Assembly: GCA_938023775.1 (NCBI GenBank)
Contig: CALJDB010000182.1
Coordinates: 1-7,711 of the forward strand
From: an uncultured Clostridia bacterium
GTDB lineage: Bacteria; Bacillota; Clostridia; Oscillospirales; Oscillospiraceae
Direction of reading: 5' to 3'
DNA: 7,711 nt
The position numbers and the translations under genes were made by a program. The notes beneath the pieces were generated by a model. That model did no database searches. It saw nothing but the letters and a program-made list of their open reading frames with translations, and was not told the DNA's origin. How positions within the stretch are numbered: the stretch's first letter is position 1; every line of letters begins with the position of its first letter. Of the stretch, positions 1 through 6,050 are shown in pieces.

Positions 1-1
1 C

Positions 2-502
2 CTCGCCTATATGTGGCTCTGTACCCGGCTGGACGACGTAAAGCGCCTGTTCGCTTACCACGGTGCGGAGCATAAGACCATCTTCTGCTACGAAAAGGGT
101 CTGGAGCTGACGGTGGAGAACGTGAAAAAGCAGAGCCGCTTCCACCCCCGCTGCGGCACGAGCTTCCTCGTCGTCATTATGATCATCAGCATCTTCGTCG
201 TGTCGTTTATGACGTGGGTGCTCTCCCTCATCCCCGGCATCGCGGCGCTGCCGCACCTCGCCGCGGCGCTCGTGCGCGTGCTGGCGAAGCTCATCATCCT
301 GCCCTTCATCGTGAGCATCACCTATGAGCTCAACCGCTGGGTCGGCGGACACGACGAAAACATTATCGCCCGCATCGTCGCATGGCCCGGCAAGCAGCTC
401 CAGCACATCACGACCAGCGAGCCCGACGACGGCATGATCGAGTGCGCCATCGAGTCCGTGAAGCTGGTCATCCCGGAGAAAAAAGGCAGCGATACTTGGT
501 AA
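2..502 (+). CDS. DUF1385 family membrane protein (YqhQ-like), C-terminal part
   Basis: This is the last 166 codons of a gene whose start lies left of the window. The frame is open from base 2, so the ATG at 11 is probably an internal Met (preceded by Leu-Ala-Tyr, matching the family). The visible part carries the family's conserved YHGAEHKTIFCYE stretch (about 56-94) and HPRCGTSF (about 143-166). Two hydrophobic membrane segments follow (about 164-238 and 266-331), and then a cytosolic-looking tail. YqhQ-type proteins are about 300 residues in Bacillus, so roughly half is missing. The biochemical role of the family is not established. The conserved His and Cys residues suggest a metal or cofactor site, but that is inference. 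In clostridia such genes often sit near prmC, as here. Family assignment is strong and function is unknown. Confidence 0.88.
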   Translation, partial: LAYMWLCTRLDDVKRLFAYHGAEHKTIFCYEKGLELTVENVKKQSRFHPRCGTSFLVVIMIISIFVVSFMTWVLSLIPGIAALPHLAAALVRVLAKLIILPFIVSITYELNRWVGGHDENIIARIVAWPGKQLQHITTSEPDDGMIECAIESVKLVIPEKKGSDTW

Positions 503-520
503 ACTTAGCCGAGCCCCGGA

Positions 521-692
521 TTTAAAGGCCTCCGAAGTGCAAGGCACCCCCAGTGCGCACACTGGGGGCGTGCACAGCAGAGGCTGACTGGAGGGTTGTA
601 AGCTGCCGGAATTTCCGAGCTTGGCGTTTTCGGAAGCTTACAACCCCTCAGGCGCTTCGCGCCAGCTCCCCTTGCACAGGGGAGCCTTTAAA
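521..692. repeat. Compound palindromic (MITE/REP-like) element of about 172 bp
   Basis: The ends are exact 9-base inverted repeats: TTTAAAGGC at 521-529 and GCCTTTAAA at 684-692. Three hairpins lie between them. Hairpin A has nested stems 528-532/580-584, 537-540/572-575 and 547-555/560-568 with loop CGCA. Hairpin B has 593-604/635-646, GGGTTGTAAGCT against its exact complement, with an inner TCCGA/TCGGA pair at 614-618/630-634. Hairpin C consists of GGCGC/GCGCC (651-655/659-663) and GCTCCCC/GGGGAGC (665-671/679-685). No credible protein is encoded. From memory, the CAACCCCTCA to GGGGAGCC part resembles a repeat scattered through Oscillospiraceae genomes, but I cannot search to confirm it. 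Nothing resembling a transposase or a clear target duplication is visible. It could instead be a bespoke terminator or RNA structure between the flanking genes. Confidence 0.6.
547..568 (+). terminator. Hairpin after DUF1385 gene, possible terminator
   Basis: A perfect 9-bp GC-rich stem (CCCCCAGTG / CACTGGGGG) with a 4-base CGCA loop lies 44 bases after the stop codon of the upstream gene. No T-run follows, so it is a poor intrinsic terminator by itself. It may only be the tip of the larger 528-584 hairpin of the repeat element. Confidence 0.3.
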
Positions 693-730
693 GCGACACT
701 TTGAAACACCAAAAAGGAGGCGTCGACGCG

Positions 731-1588
731 ATGCCGAAGACCTATAATGAGCTCTATCTCGCGCTGCGGCAGCGGCTGCGGGACGCGGGGGTGGATGCCC
801 ATGCACTCGAAGCACGGCTGATCGTCGCGGGCGCGGCGGGCAAGACGCCGGAGAAGCTTTTGCAGGATTTGCAGCTTTACGCCTCGGACGAGATCGAGCA
901 GCGTGTGGACGCGCTCGCGGCGCGGCGGCTTTCCGGCGAACCGGCGGCTTATCTCGTCGGACGCTGGGGCTTTTACGGGCTGGACCTCGCCGTGACGCCG
1001 GACGTGCTCATCCCGCGGATGGACACGGAGGTCCTCGTCGACTGCGCGCTCGCGCGGCTGCGCGGAAAAACGGAGCTGGCGCGCGTGCTCGACCTCTGCA
1101 CCGGGAGCGGCTGCATCGGCTGCGCCATCGCCCACGCCCTGCCGCAAAGCCGCGCCGTCCTCGCAGACATCAGCGCCCCGGCGCTCGCCGTCGCGCGGGA
1201 GAATATCGCCGCGCTGGGGCTCACCGGGCGCGTGACCGCCGAGCAGCTCGACGTGCGCTGCGATCCGCCGCGCGCGCTCGGCAGCTTTGATATGATCGTG
1301 AGCAACCCTCCCTATATCCGCGACGACGAAATGCCGGAGCTGGACGCCTCCGTGCGGGACTACGAGCCCGCGCTGGCGCTCGCCGCCGGTGCGGACGGGC
1401 TGGATTTTTACCGCGCCATCGCGGAAAAGTGGACGCCGCTGCTGCGGCTCGGCGGCTGGATGCTGCTGGAGGTCGGCGAGGGGCAGGCGCCCGACGTCAC
1501 CGCCCTGCTGCGTCGCGCGGGACTGCGCTCCCTCGGCACCGCGCGGGACACCGCGGGCACGGAGCGCGTCGTATTCGGACGGAAATAA
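731..1588 (+). CDS. prmC: Peptide chain release factor N5-glutamine methyltransferase PrmC (HemK)
   Basis: The protein transfers a methyl group from S-adenosylmethionine to the glutamine of the GGQ motif in release factors RF1/RF2, raising termination efficiency. It is a cytosolic enzyme. At 285 residues it has the usual length. A helical N-terminal substrate-binding domain (about 1-85) ends in the family signature GEPAAYLVGRWGFYG. A LIPRMDTE segment follows, with Met where Pro is more common. The Rossmann methyltransferase domain has the SAM-binding DLCTGSGCIG at 121-130 and the catalytic NPPY at 192-195. The start is ATG 731, because AGGAGG at 715-720 lies 10 bases before it. An in-frame TTG at 701 would add ten residues upstream of that ribosome binding site and is rejected. 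prfA, a frequent neighbour, is not adjacent; recA follows after 34 bases. Confidence 0.96.
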   Translation: MPKTYNELYLALRQRLRDAGVDAHALEARLIVAGAAGKTPEKLLQDLQLYASDEIEQRVDALAARRLSGEPAAYLVGRWGFYGLDLAVTPDVLIPRMDTEVLVDCALARLRGKTELARVLDLCTGSGCIGCAIAHALPQSRAVLADISAPALAVARENIAALGLTGRVTAEQLDVRCDPPRALGSFDMIVSNPPYIRDDEMPELDASVRDYEPALALAAGADGLDFYRAIAEKWTPLLRLGGWMLLEVGEGQAPDVTALLRRAGLRSLGTARDTAGTERVVFGRK

Positions 1589-1622
1589 ATATTTTTGAGA
1601 TAAAAAGAGGTAAAAAGAAGCT

Positions 1623-2720
1623 ATGGCAGAGAAGAAAAAGGAGCTCGTGAGCCCCGCTCCGGCGGCGGACAAGAAAAAGGCGCTGGAGACCGCGCTCGCG
1701 CAGATTGAGAAAAACTACGGCAAGGGCGCGATCATGCGCCTCGGCGAGGACATCCCCGTGAACGTGGAGGCGATCTCCACCGGCTCGCTCTCGCTGGACC
1801 TCGCGCTCGGTGTCGGCGGCGTTCCCAAGGGCCGCATCATCGAGATCTACGGACCGGAATCCTCCGGTAAGACCACCCTCGCGCTGCATATTCTCGCCTC
1901 CGCGCAGAAGGCGGGCGGCGAGGTCGCGTTCATCGACGTGGAGCACGCGCTCGAACCGGCTTACGCCCGCGCCCTCGGCGTCAACATCGACGAGCTGCTC
2001 ATCTCCCAGCCGGACACCGGCGAGCAGGCGCTCGACATCACCGAGGCGCTCGTGCGCTCCGGCGCGGTGGACGTCGTGGTCGTGGACTCCGTCGCCGCGC
2101 TCGTTCCCCGCAGCGAGTTGGAGGGCGAGATGGGCGACAGCAGCGTCGGCGTCGTGGCGCGCCTTATGAGCCAGGCGCTGCGCAAGCTCGCGGGCACCAT
2201 CTCCAAGACCAACTGCATCGTCGTGTTCATCAACCAACTGCGTGAAAAAATCGGCGTGATGTACGGCAACCCGGAGACGACGCCCGGCGGCCGCGCGCTC
2301 AAGTATTTCTCCTCCGTCCGCATCGACGTGCGCCGCATCGAGACGCTGAAGGTCGGCGGCGAGATGGTCGGCAACCGCACGCGCGCGAAGATCGTGAAGA
2401 ACAAGGTCGCGCCCCCGTTCAAGGAGGCGGAGTTCGACATTATTTACGGCGAGGGCATCAGCAAGGTCGGCGAGATCATCGACCTCGGTGTGAAGCTCGG
2501 ACTCATCGAAAAGGCGGGCGCATGGTTCACCTGCGCGGGCGAGCGCATTCAGGGCCGCGACGCGCTGAAGGAATACCTCAACAAAAACCCGGAGGTCAGC
2601 GCCCAGATCGAACAGCAGATCCGCGACAATTCCTATAAGCTCTTAACTCCGCAGGCGCTCAAGGCGGCGCAGGTCGCGGGCCGCGCCGTGGACGTTTCCG
2701 CGGACGATTTTGAAGGCTGA
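1623..2720 (+). CDS. recA: Recombinase RecA
   Basis: RecA is the ATP-dependent DNA strand-exchange protein. It forms filaments on single-stranded DNA for homologous recombination, and its filament triggers LexA self-cleavage in the SOS response. At 365 residues it is full length with no intein. Walker [10 protein letters not shown] is at residues 77-85, the catalytic Glu is at 107 (FIDVEHAL), and loop-2 region [19 protein letters not shown] is intact. There is an N-terminal extension of about 11 residues relative to E. coli, rich in Lys and Ala. Loop 1 reads [14 protein letters not shown], with Ser174 where E. coli has His163. The C-terminal tail ends in acidic DDFEG. The 34-base upstream gap is A-rich, with GAGG at 1607-1610 as a modest ribosome binding site. 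No Gram-positive SOS box (CGAAC-N4-GTTCG) is visible there, so expression probably depends on an upstream promoter. Confidence 0.98.
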   Translation: MAEKKKELVSPAPAADKKKALETALAQIEKNYGKGAIMRLGEDIPVNVEAISTGSLSLDLALGVGGVPKGRIIEIYGPESSGKTTLALHILASAQKAGGEVAFIDVEHALEPAYARALGVNIDELLISQPDTGEQALDITEALVRSGAVDVVVVDSVAALVPRSELEGEMGDSSVGVVARLMSQALRKLAGTISKTNCIVVFINQLREKIGVMYGNPETTPGGRALKYFSSVRIDVRRIETLKVGGEMVGNRTRAKIVKNKVAPPFKEAEFDIIYGEGISKVGEIIDLGVKLGLIEKAGAWFTCAGERIQGRDALKEYLNKNPEVSAQIEQQIRDNSYKLLTPQALKAAQVAGRAVDVSADDFEG

Positions 2721-2728
2721 GCCCCACG

Positions 2729-3184
2729 ATGAACGAGGAGGCGAAGTCCCGCGCGCTGCGGCTGCTCGATAAGCGGGATTATTCCCGCGCCGAGCTCATC
2801 CGCAAGCTGACGGAAAAGGGCATCGACGAAGCCGACGCCGCCGAAGCGGTGGATTATCTCGTCTCGCTCGGCTTCGTGGACGATGCGCGCTACGCGCCGC
2901 TGCTTGTGCGCCGCTGCGCGGCGAAGGGCTACGGCCGCGCCCGCGCGAAGCAGGAGCTTCAAAAGCGCGGCATCGACCGCGCGCTCTGGGACGCCGCGCT
3001 TACCGAGCTGCCGGAGCAGGAGGAGACGATCGACCGCATCCTGCGCAGCCGGCTGCGCAGCGCGGAGCCGGACCGGGCGGAGTTAAAGCGCGCGTCGGAC
3101 GCGCTGCTGCGCCGCGGCTTCGGCTGGGACGAAGTGAAGCGCGCGCTCGCGCGCTATCAGGCTGATATTGAGGAAGAAGAGTAA
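2729..3184 (+). CDS. recX: Regulatory protein RecX
   Basis: RecX binds RecA filaments and limits their extension or activity. The protein is 151 residues, close to the short E. coli-type form and much shorter than the Bacillus one. It is almost all helical, consistent with three tandem three-helix repeats. The first contains RALRLLDKRDYSRAELIRKL (about 7-26), the second the LGFVDDARYAPLLV and GRARAKQELQKRGI stretch, and the third LLRRGFGWDEVKRAL near the C terminus. It begins 8 bases after the recA stop, the classic recA-recX arrangement, so the two are co-transcribed and probably translationally coupled. The ribosome binding site is weak (GAAGG at 2712-2716, 12 bases before ATG), which may keep RecX below RecA levels as in other bacteria. 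The C terminus is acidic (EEE). Confidence 0.93.
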   Translation: MNEEAKSRALRLLDKRDYSRAELIRKLTEKGIDEADAAEAVDYLVSLGFVDDARYAPLLVRRCAAKGYGRARAKQELQKRGIDRALWDAALTELPEQEETIDRILRSRLRSAEPDRAELKRASDALLRRGFGWDEVKRALARYQADIEEEE

Positions 3185-3192
3185 GTAAAAGC

Positions 3193-4515
3193 ATGGCAAA
3201 GGAAAAAATCGCATTTATTTCCCTCGGCTGCGCCAAGAATCTGGTCAACAGCGAGCAGATGATGTGCCTTCTGGCGGACGCGGGCTACGAGCTCGTGAGT
3301 GAGCCGGATGGGGCGGACGCCGTCGTCATCAACACCTGCGGCTTTATCGACGCGGCGAAGAGCGAGGCGATCGACAATATTCTCGAAATGGCGGAGCTCA
3401 AGGCGGCGGGGCGGCTCGGCAGGATCATCGTCACCGGCTGCCTCAGCGAGCGCTACCGCGCCGAGGTGCGCACGGAGCTGCCGGAGGTGGACGCGCTCGT
3501 CGGCGTCGGCAGCTTCGGCGAGATCGTGGACGTCGTGTGCGACACGCTCTCCGGCGCGGAGCCGGACCGCTTCGGCGACAAGAACGCCCCCGTGGACGAG
3601 GTGGGGAGATTCCTGACCTCCGGTCCGGGCTGGGCTTACCTCAAGATCGCCGAGGGCTGCAACAACTGCTGCGCCTTCTGCGCCATCCCCGCCATCCGCG
3701 GGCGCTACCGCAGCCGCCCGATGGAGAACATTTTAGCGGAAGCGCGCGGGCTCGCCGAAGCCGGCTGCCATGAGCTCATCATCATCGCGCAGGACATCAC
3801 GCGCTATGGCACGGACCTTTACGGCCGCCGCCGCCTCGCCGAGCTCTGCCGCGAGCTGAGTAAGATCGACGGCGTGGAGTGGCTGCGCCTGCACTATCTC
3901 TACCCCGACGAATTTGACGACGAGCTCATCGCCGAGATTGCGGACAACCCGAAGATCGTCAAATATCTGGACATTCCCATCCAGCACATCAACGACGCGA
4001 TTTTAAAGCGCATGAACCGCCGCGGCACCGGCGGGGAGATCCGCGCCCTGCTCAAAACGCTGCGCGAGCGCATCCCCGGCGTCGTGCTGCGCACGAGCCT
4101 CATCACCGGGCTCCCCGGCGAGGGCGAGGCGGAGTTCGAGGAGCTCTGCGAGTTTTTGCGCGAGGCGCGCATCGAGCGCGTCGGCGTGTTCCCGTTCTCC
4201 CCGGAGGAGGGCACCCCGGCGGAGAAGATGACCGACCGCGTGGACGCCGAGGAAGCCCAGCGCCGCGCCGAGCTCATCATGGACTTCCAGCAGGGCATTA
4301 TGGAGGATTTTTACGCCTCCCGCATCGGGAAAACGCTCCCCGTGCTCTGCACGGACATCGACGGCGCTTACCGCGTCGGGCGCAGCGAGGCGGACTCCCC
4401 GGAGATCGACGGCGTTGTCTATTTTGAGGGCGAAGCCCTCCCCGGCGAGATCGTGCCGGTGCATATCACGGGCCTGATGGACGGAGAGCTGTCGGGCGAG
4501 CAGGTGAAGGAGTAA
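3193..4515 (+). CDS. rimO: Ribosomal protein S12 methylthiotransferase RimO
   Basis: RimO is a radical-SAM enzyme that adds a methylthio group to the conserved aspartate of ribosomal protein S12. It is 440 residues, the normal length. The N-terminal MTTase domain (about 4-125) holds three cluster cysteines: C13 in SLGCAKN, C49 in NTCGF and C83 in TGCLSER. The radical-SAM domain has C156-x3-C160-x2-C163 in EGCNNCCAFCAIP; residue 159 is an extra cysteine. RimO-like signatures include FRGxYRSR-type IRGRYRSR, YLDIPIQHINDAILKRMNR and FPFSPEEGTPAEKM. A C-terminal TRAM domain spans about 374-440. These favour RimO over the tRNA enzymes MiaB and MtaB. It starts 8 bases after recX with only weak Shine-Dalgarno sequence upstream, suggesting coupled translation. 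Confidence 0.95.
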   Translation: MAKEKIAFISLGCAKNLVNSEQMMCLLADAGYELVSEPDGADAVVINTCGFIDAAKSEAIDNILEMAELKAAGRLGRIIVTGCLSERYRAEVRTELPEVDALVGVGSFGEIVDVVCDTLSGAEPDRFGDKNAPVDEVGRFLTSGPGWAYLKIAEGCNNCCAFCAIPAIRGRYRSRPMENILAEARGLAEAGCHELIIIAQDITRYGTDLYGRRRLAELCRELSKIDGVEWLRLHYLYPDEFDDELIAEIADNPKIVKYLDIPIQHINDAILKRMNRRGTGGEIRALLKTLRERIPGVVLRTSLITGLPGEGEAEFEELCEFLREARIERVGVFPFSPEEGTPAEKMTDRVDAEEAQRRAELIMDFQQGIMEDFYASRIGKTLPVLCTDIDGAYRVGRSEADSPEIDGVVYFEGEALPGEIVPVHITGLMDGELSGEQVKE

Positions 4516-4522
4516 TATCGGC

Positions 4523-5047
4523 ATGCAGCTTACCACAGCAACCAAACTGACCATTCTGCGGGTGATCCTGATCCCCGTGTTCCTCGTCGTGCTCTATTGG
4601 GACTTCCCCGGCGCAAACTGGGTCTCCATGCTCATCTTCGTCGCCGCGAGCATCACGGACGCGCTGGACGGCCACATCGCGCGCAAATATAATCAGGTGT
4701 CCAATATGGGCAAATTCCTCGACCCGCTGGCGGACAAGGTGCTCGTCACCGCCGCCATGTGCTGGTTCACGTCCGTGGGCCGCTTCCCGGCTTGGGCGCT
4801 CGCCGCGGTGCTGCTGCGCGAGTTCGCCGTGTCCGGGCTGCGCCTCATCGCGGTCGAGCGCGGCAGGGTCATCGCCGCGGCGTGGAGCGGCAAGATCAAG
4901 ACCGCGTCCACCATGGTCGCGCTCTGCCTGATGCTCGTGTTCGCGATGGAGTGGCTCGATTGGCTCTGCGTCGCCGTCATCGTGATCACCACCGTGTGGT
5001 CCGGCGTGGAGTATTTCTATAAAAACCGCGACGTGTTCGCGGAATGA
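4523..5047 (+). CDS. pgsA: CDP-diacylglycerol-glycerol-3-phosphate 3-phosphatidyltransferase PgsA
   Basis: PgsA makes phosphatidylglycerophosphate from CDP-diacylglycerol and glycerol 3-phosphate. It is the committed step to phosphatidylglycerol and cardiolipin and acts in the cytoplasmic membrane. The protein is 174 residues, near the family norm. The complete CDP-alcohol phosphotransferase signature is present: D46-x2-D49-G50-x2-A53-R54-x8-G63-x3-D67-x3-D71. These aspartates bind the divalent metals and the CDP moiety. Several hydrophobic segments surround it, including LTILRVILIPVFLVVLYW near the N terminus and a membrane-spanning C-terminal region. AAGGAG at 4507-4512, inside the end of rimO, lies 10 bases before the ATG. 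pgsA is the last gene of the run; no convincing terminator separates it from the promoter that starts 26 bases after its stop. Confidence 0.95.
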   Translation: MQLTTATKLTILRVILIPVFLVVLYWDFPGANWVSMLIFVAASITDALDGHIARKYNQVSNMGKFLDPLADKVLVTAAMCWFTSVGRFPAWALAAVLLREFAVSGLRLIAVERGRVIAAAWSGKIKTASTMVALCLMLVFAMEWLDWLCVAVIVITTVWSGVEYFYKNRDVFAE

Positions 5048-5073
5048 GCTCCGTCCCCCGGCGCGGAAAAGAC

Positions 5074-5102
5074 TTGACACACGCCGGAGCGGATGCTAAT
5101 AT
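5074..5102 (+). promoter_or_regulatory. Sigma-A type promoter of the cysE-cysS leader
   Basis: A perfect -35 TTGACA (5074-5079) is separated by 17 bases from -10 TAATAT (5097-5102). TG at 5094-5095 forms an extended -10. Transcription should begin near 5109, immediately before the first T-box helix, which supports the assignment. Confidence 0.85.
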
Positions 5103-5301
5103 ACTGATTACCGGTGATGAACGGGAGAAGTAAGCTTGCCGCCGCCCCGCAGAGAGACGCCGCCTTTGGCTGGAAGCGGTGTTGGGGAAAGGAGCTGCCG
5201 AAATGCGCCCCGGAGCCGTCGGGGGAGGAAATGCCCCCGCGTAAACGCTGCGTTAAAGCGTAAGCGCGGTCAGAAAGCGCCGCGCGGTGAGTGAAAAAAC
5301 T

Positions 5302-5343
5302 GAGAGTGGAACCGCGTTTTTTGTATGAAAAAAGACGCCTCTC
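5302..5343 (+). promoter_or_regulatory. T-box antiterminator
   Basis: GAGAG (5302-5306) pairs with CTCTC (5339-5343) and GCG (5314-5316) with CGC (5336-5338). This leaves the canonical 7-base bulge TGGAACC (5307-5313) on one side. The upper helix continues with six T-A pairs (5317-5322/5328-5333) across a GA bulge. Its 3' strand is also the 5' arm of the terminator, so the two folds exclude each other. Confidence 0.88.
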
Positions 5344-5375
5344 ATGGGCACCGGAAGCCCATGGGAGGCGTTTTT
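5335..5375 (+). terminator. Intrinsic terminator of the T-box leader
   Basis: A 15-bp stem (5335-5349 with 5357-5371, one G-U wobble) and a 7-base loop are followed by TTTTT at 5371-5375. It forms when tRNA-Cys is charged and the antiterminator is not held. It lies 28 bases before the cysE start. Confidence 0.93.
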
Positions 5376-5402
5376 CGCGTTTTCCCGGAAAGGAATCGGA
5401 TT

Positions 5403-6044
5403 ATGTTTGAAGGTCTGAAGGAGACCGTCGCCGCCTATAAAGCGCGCGACCCCGCGGCGAAAAGCGCGCTGCAGATTCTGCTGCTTTACCCCGGCGTCAA
5501 GGCGGTGCGGAGCCACCGCCGCGCCCACTGGTGCTATGAGCACGGGCTGTTTTTCCTCGCCCGCCTCATCTCCCAGCACAGCCGCCGCGTCACCGGCATC
5601 GAGATTCACCCCGGCGCCAAGATCGGGCGCCGCCTCGTCATCGACCACGGCATGGGCATCGTCATCGGCGAGACCGCCGAGATCGGCGACGACTGCCTCA
5701 TTTACCACGGCGTCACCCTCGGCGGCACGGGCAAGGACGTCGGCAAGCGCCACCCCACCATCGGCAGCAACGTCCTCATCGCGACGGGTGCGAAGGTGCT
5801 GGGACCGTTCAGGGTGGGCGATGGGGCGCGCATTGCGGCGAACGCCGTCGTGCTCTCGGAGATCCCCGAAAACGCCACCGCCGTCGGCGTTCCGGCGCGC
5901 GTCGTCCGCATCGCGGGCGAAAAGGTCAACTATGCCGCGGAGGTGGACCAGATCCACGTCACCGACCCCGTGGCGCAGGAGCTCGCGGCTCTGCGCGCGC
6001 GGCTTGATACACTCGAGAAAAAACAGTCTGAAAAGGAGTCTTGA
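5403..6044 (+). CDS. cysE: Serine O-acetyltransferase CysE
   Basis: CysE transfers acetyl from acetyl-CoA to L-serine, giving O-acetylserine, the carbon acceptor for sulfide in cysteine synthesis. It is cytosolic. At 213 residues it is the short Bacillus-type form that lacks most of the E. coli N-terminal helical domain. A short helical N-terminus is followed by the left-handed beta-helix of hexapeptide repeats, from about IEIHPGAKIGRRLVIDHG to AVGVPARVV. The catalytic Asp-His pair is D81-H82 in IDHGMGIVIGETAEIG, with second His 117 in KRHPTI. The tail is a charged helix. ATG 5403 is chosen because AAGGA (5390-5394) precedes it by 8 bases. The frame stays open up to an ATG at 5325, but that codon sits inside the antiterminator loop and reading from it would cross the terminator. 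Confidence 0.96.
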   Translation: MFEGLKETVAAYKARDPAAKSALQILLLYPGVKAVRSHRRAHWCYEHGLFFLARLISQHSRRVTGIEIHPGAKIGRRLVIDHGMGIVIGETAEIGDDCLIYHGVTLGGTGKDVGKRHPTIGSNVLIATGAKVLGPFRVGDGARIAANAVVLSEIPENATAVGVPARVVRIAGEKVNYAAEVDQIHVTDPVAQELAALRARLDTLEKKQSEKES

Positions 6045-6050
6045 AACGAT

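Larger units (their letters stand above)
5109..5375 (+). promoter_or_regulatory. Cysteine T-box riboswitch leader
   Basis: A tRNA-sensing leader that controls transcription of cysE-cysS. Stem I spans about 5112-5218. The base pair block 5112-5115/5215-5218 and the GA-rich kink lead to helix 5122-5125/5209-5212. Next is the specifier loop, with AGTA at 5129-5132 facing GAAA before the specifier TGC (5204-5206, Cys codon). The AGAGAG bulge strand is at 5151-5156. The distal helix is 5157-5163/5176-5182, closed by a 12-base loop containing GGCTGGAA. Linker hairpins follow: 5220-5225/5234-5239, 5245-5249/5257-5261, and stem III 5264-5269/5280-5285. The T-box AGAGTGGAACCGCG is at 5303-5316. Its UGGA matches the U73-CCA end expected of tRNA-Cys. 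Specifier, discriminator and downstream genes all agree on cysteine. Exact helix limits are my own hand folding. Confidence 0.95.

Noticed and set aside
553..747. 64-codon + strand open frame in the prmC upstream gap
   Set aside because: It is made entirely from the palindromic repeat and overlaps the prmC start; no ribosome binding site and a basic, low-complexity end.
638..1672. 344-codon open frame on the - strand over prmC
   Set aside because: It is antisense to a textbook PrmC, has a low-complexity Arg/Ala/Glu-rich translation, and recognisable motifs exist only on the + strand. Such shadows are expected at this GC content.
5048..5073. Possible terminator between pgsA and the T-box promoter
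   Set aside because: TCCG (5051-5054) and CGGA (5064-5067) could form only a 4-bp stem, with no T-run; not enough to call.
5196..5198. Alternative TGC upstream of the chosen T-box specifier
   Set aside because: It lies in the helix above the specifier loop rather than after the GAAA loop strand opposite AGTA, so TGC 5204-5206 is the better specifier; both would read Cys anyway.
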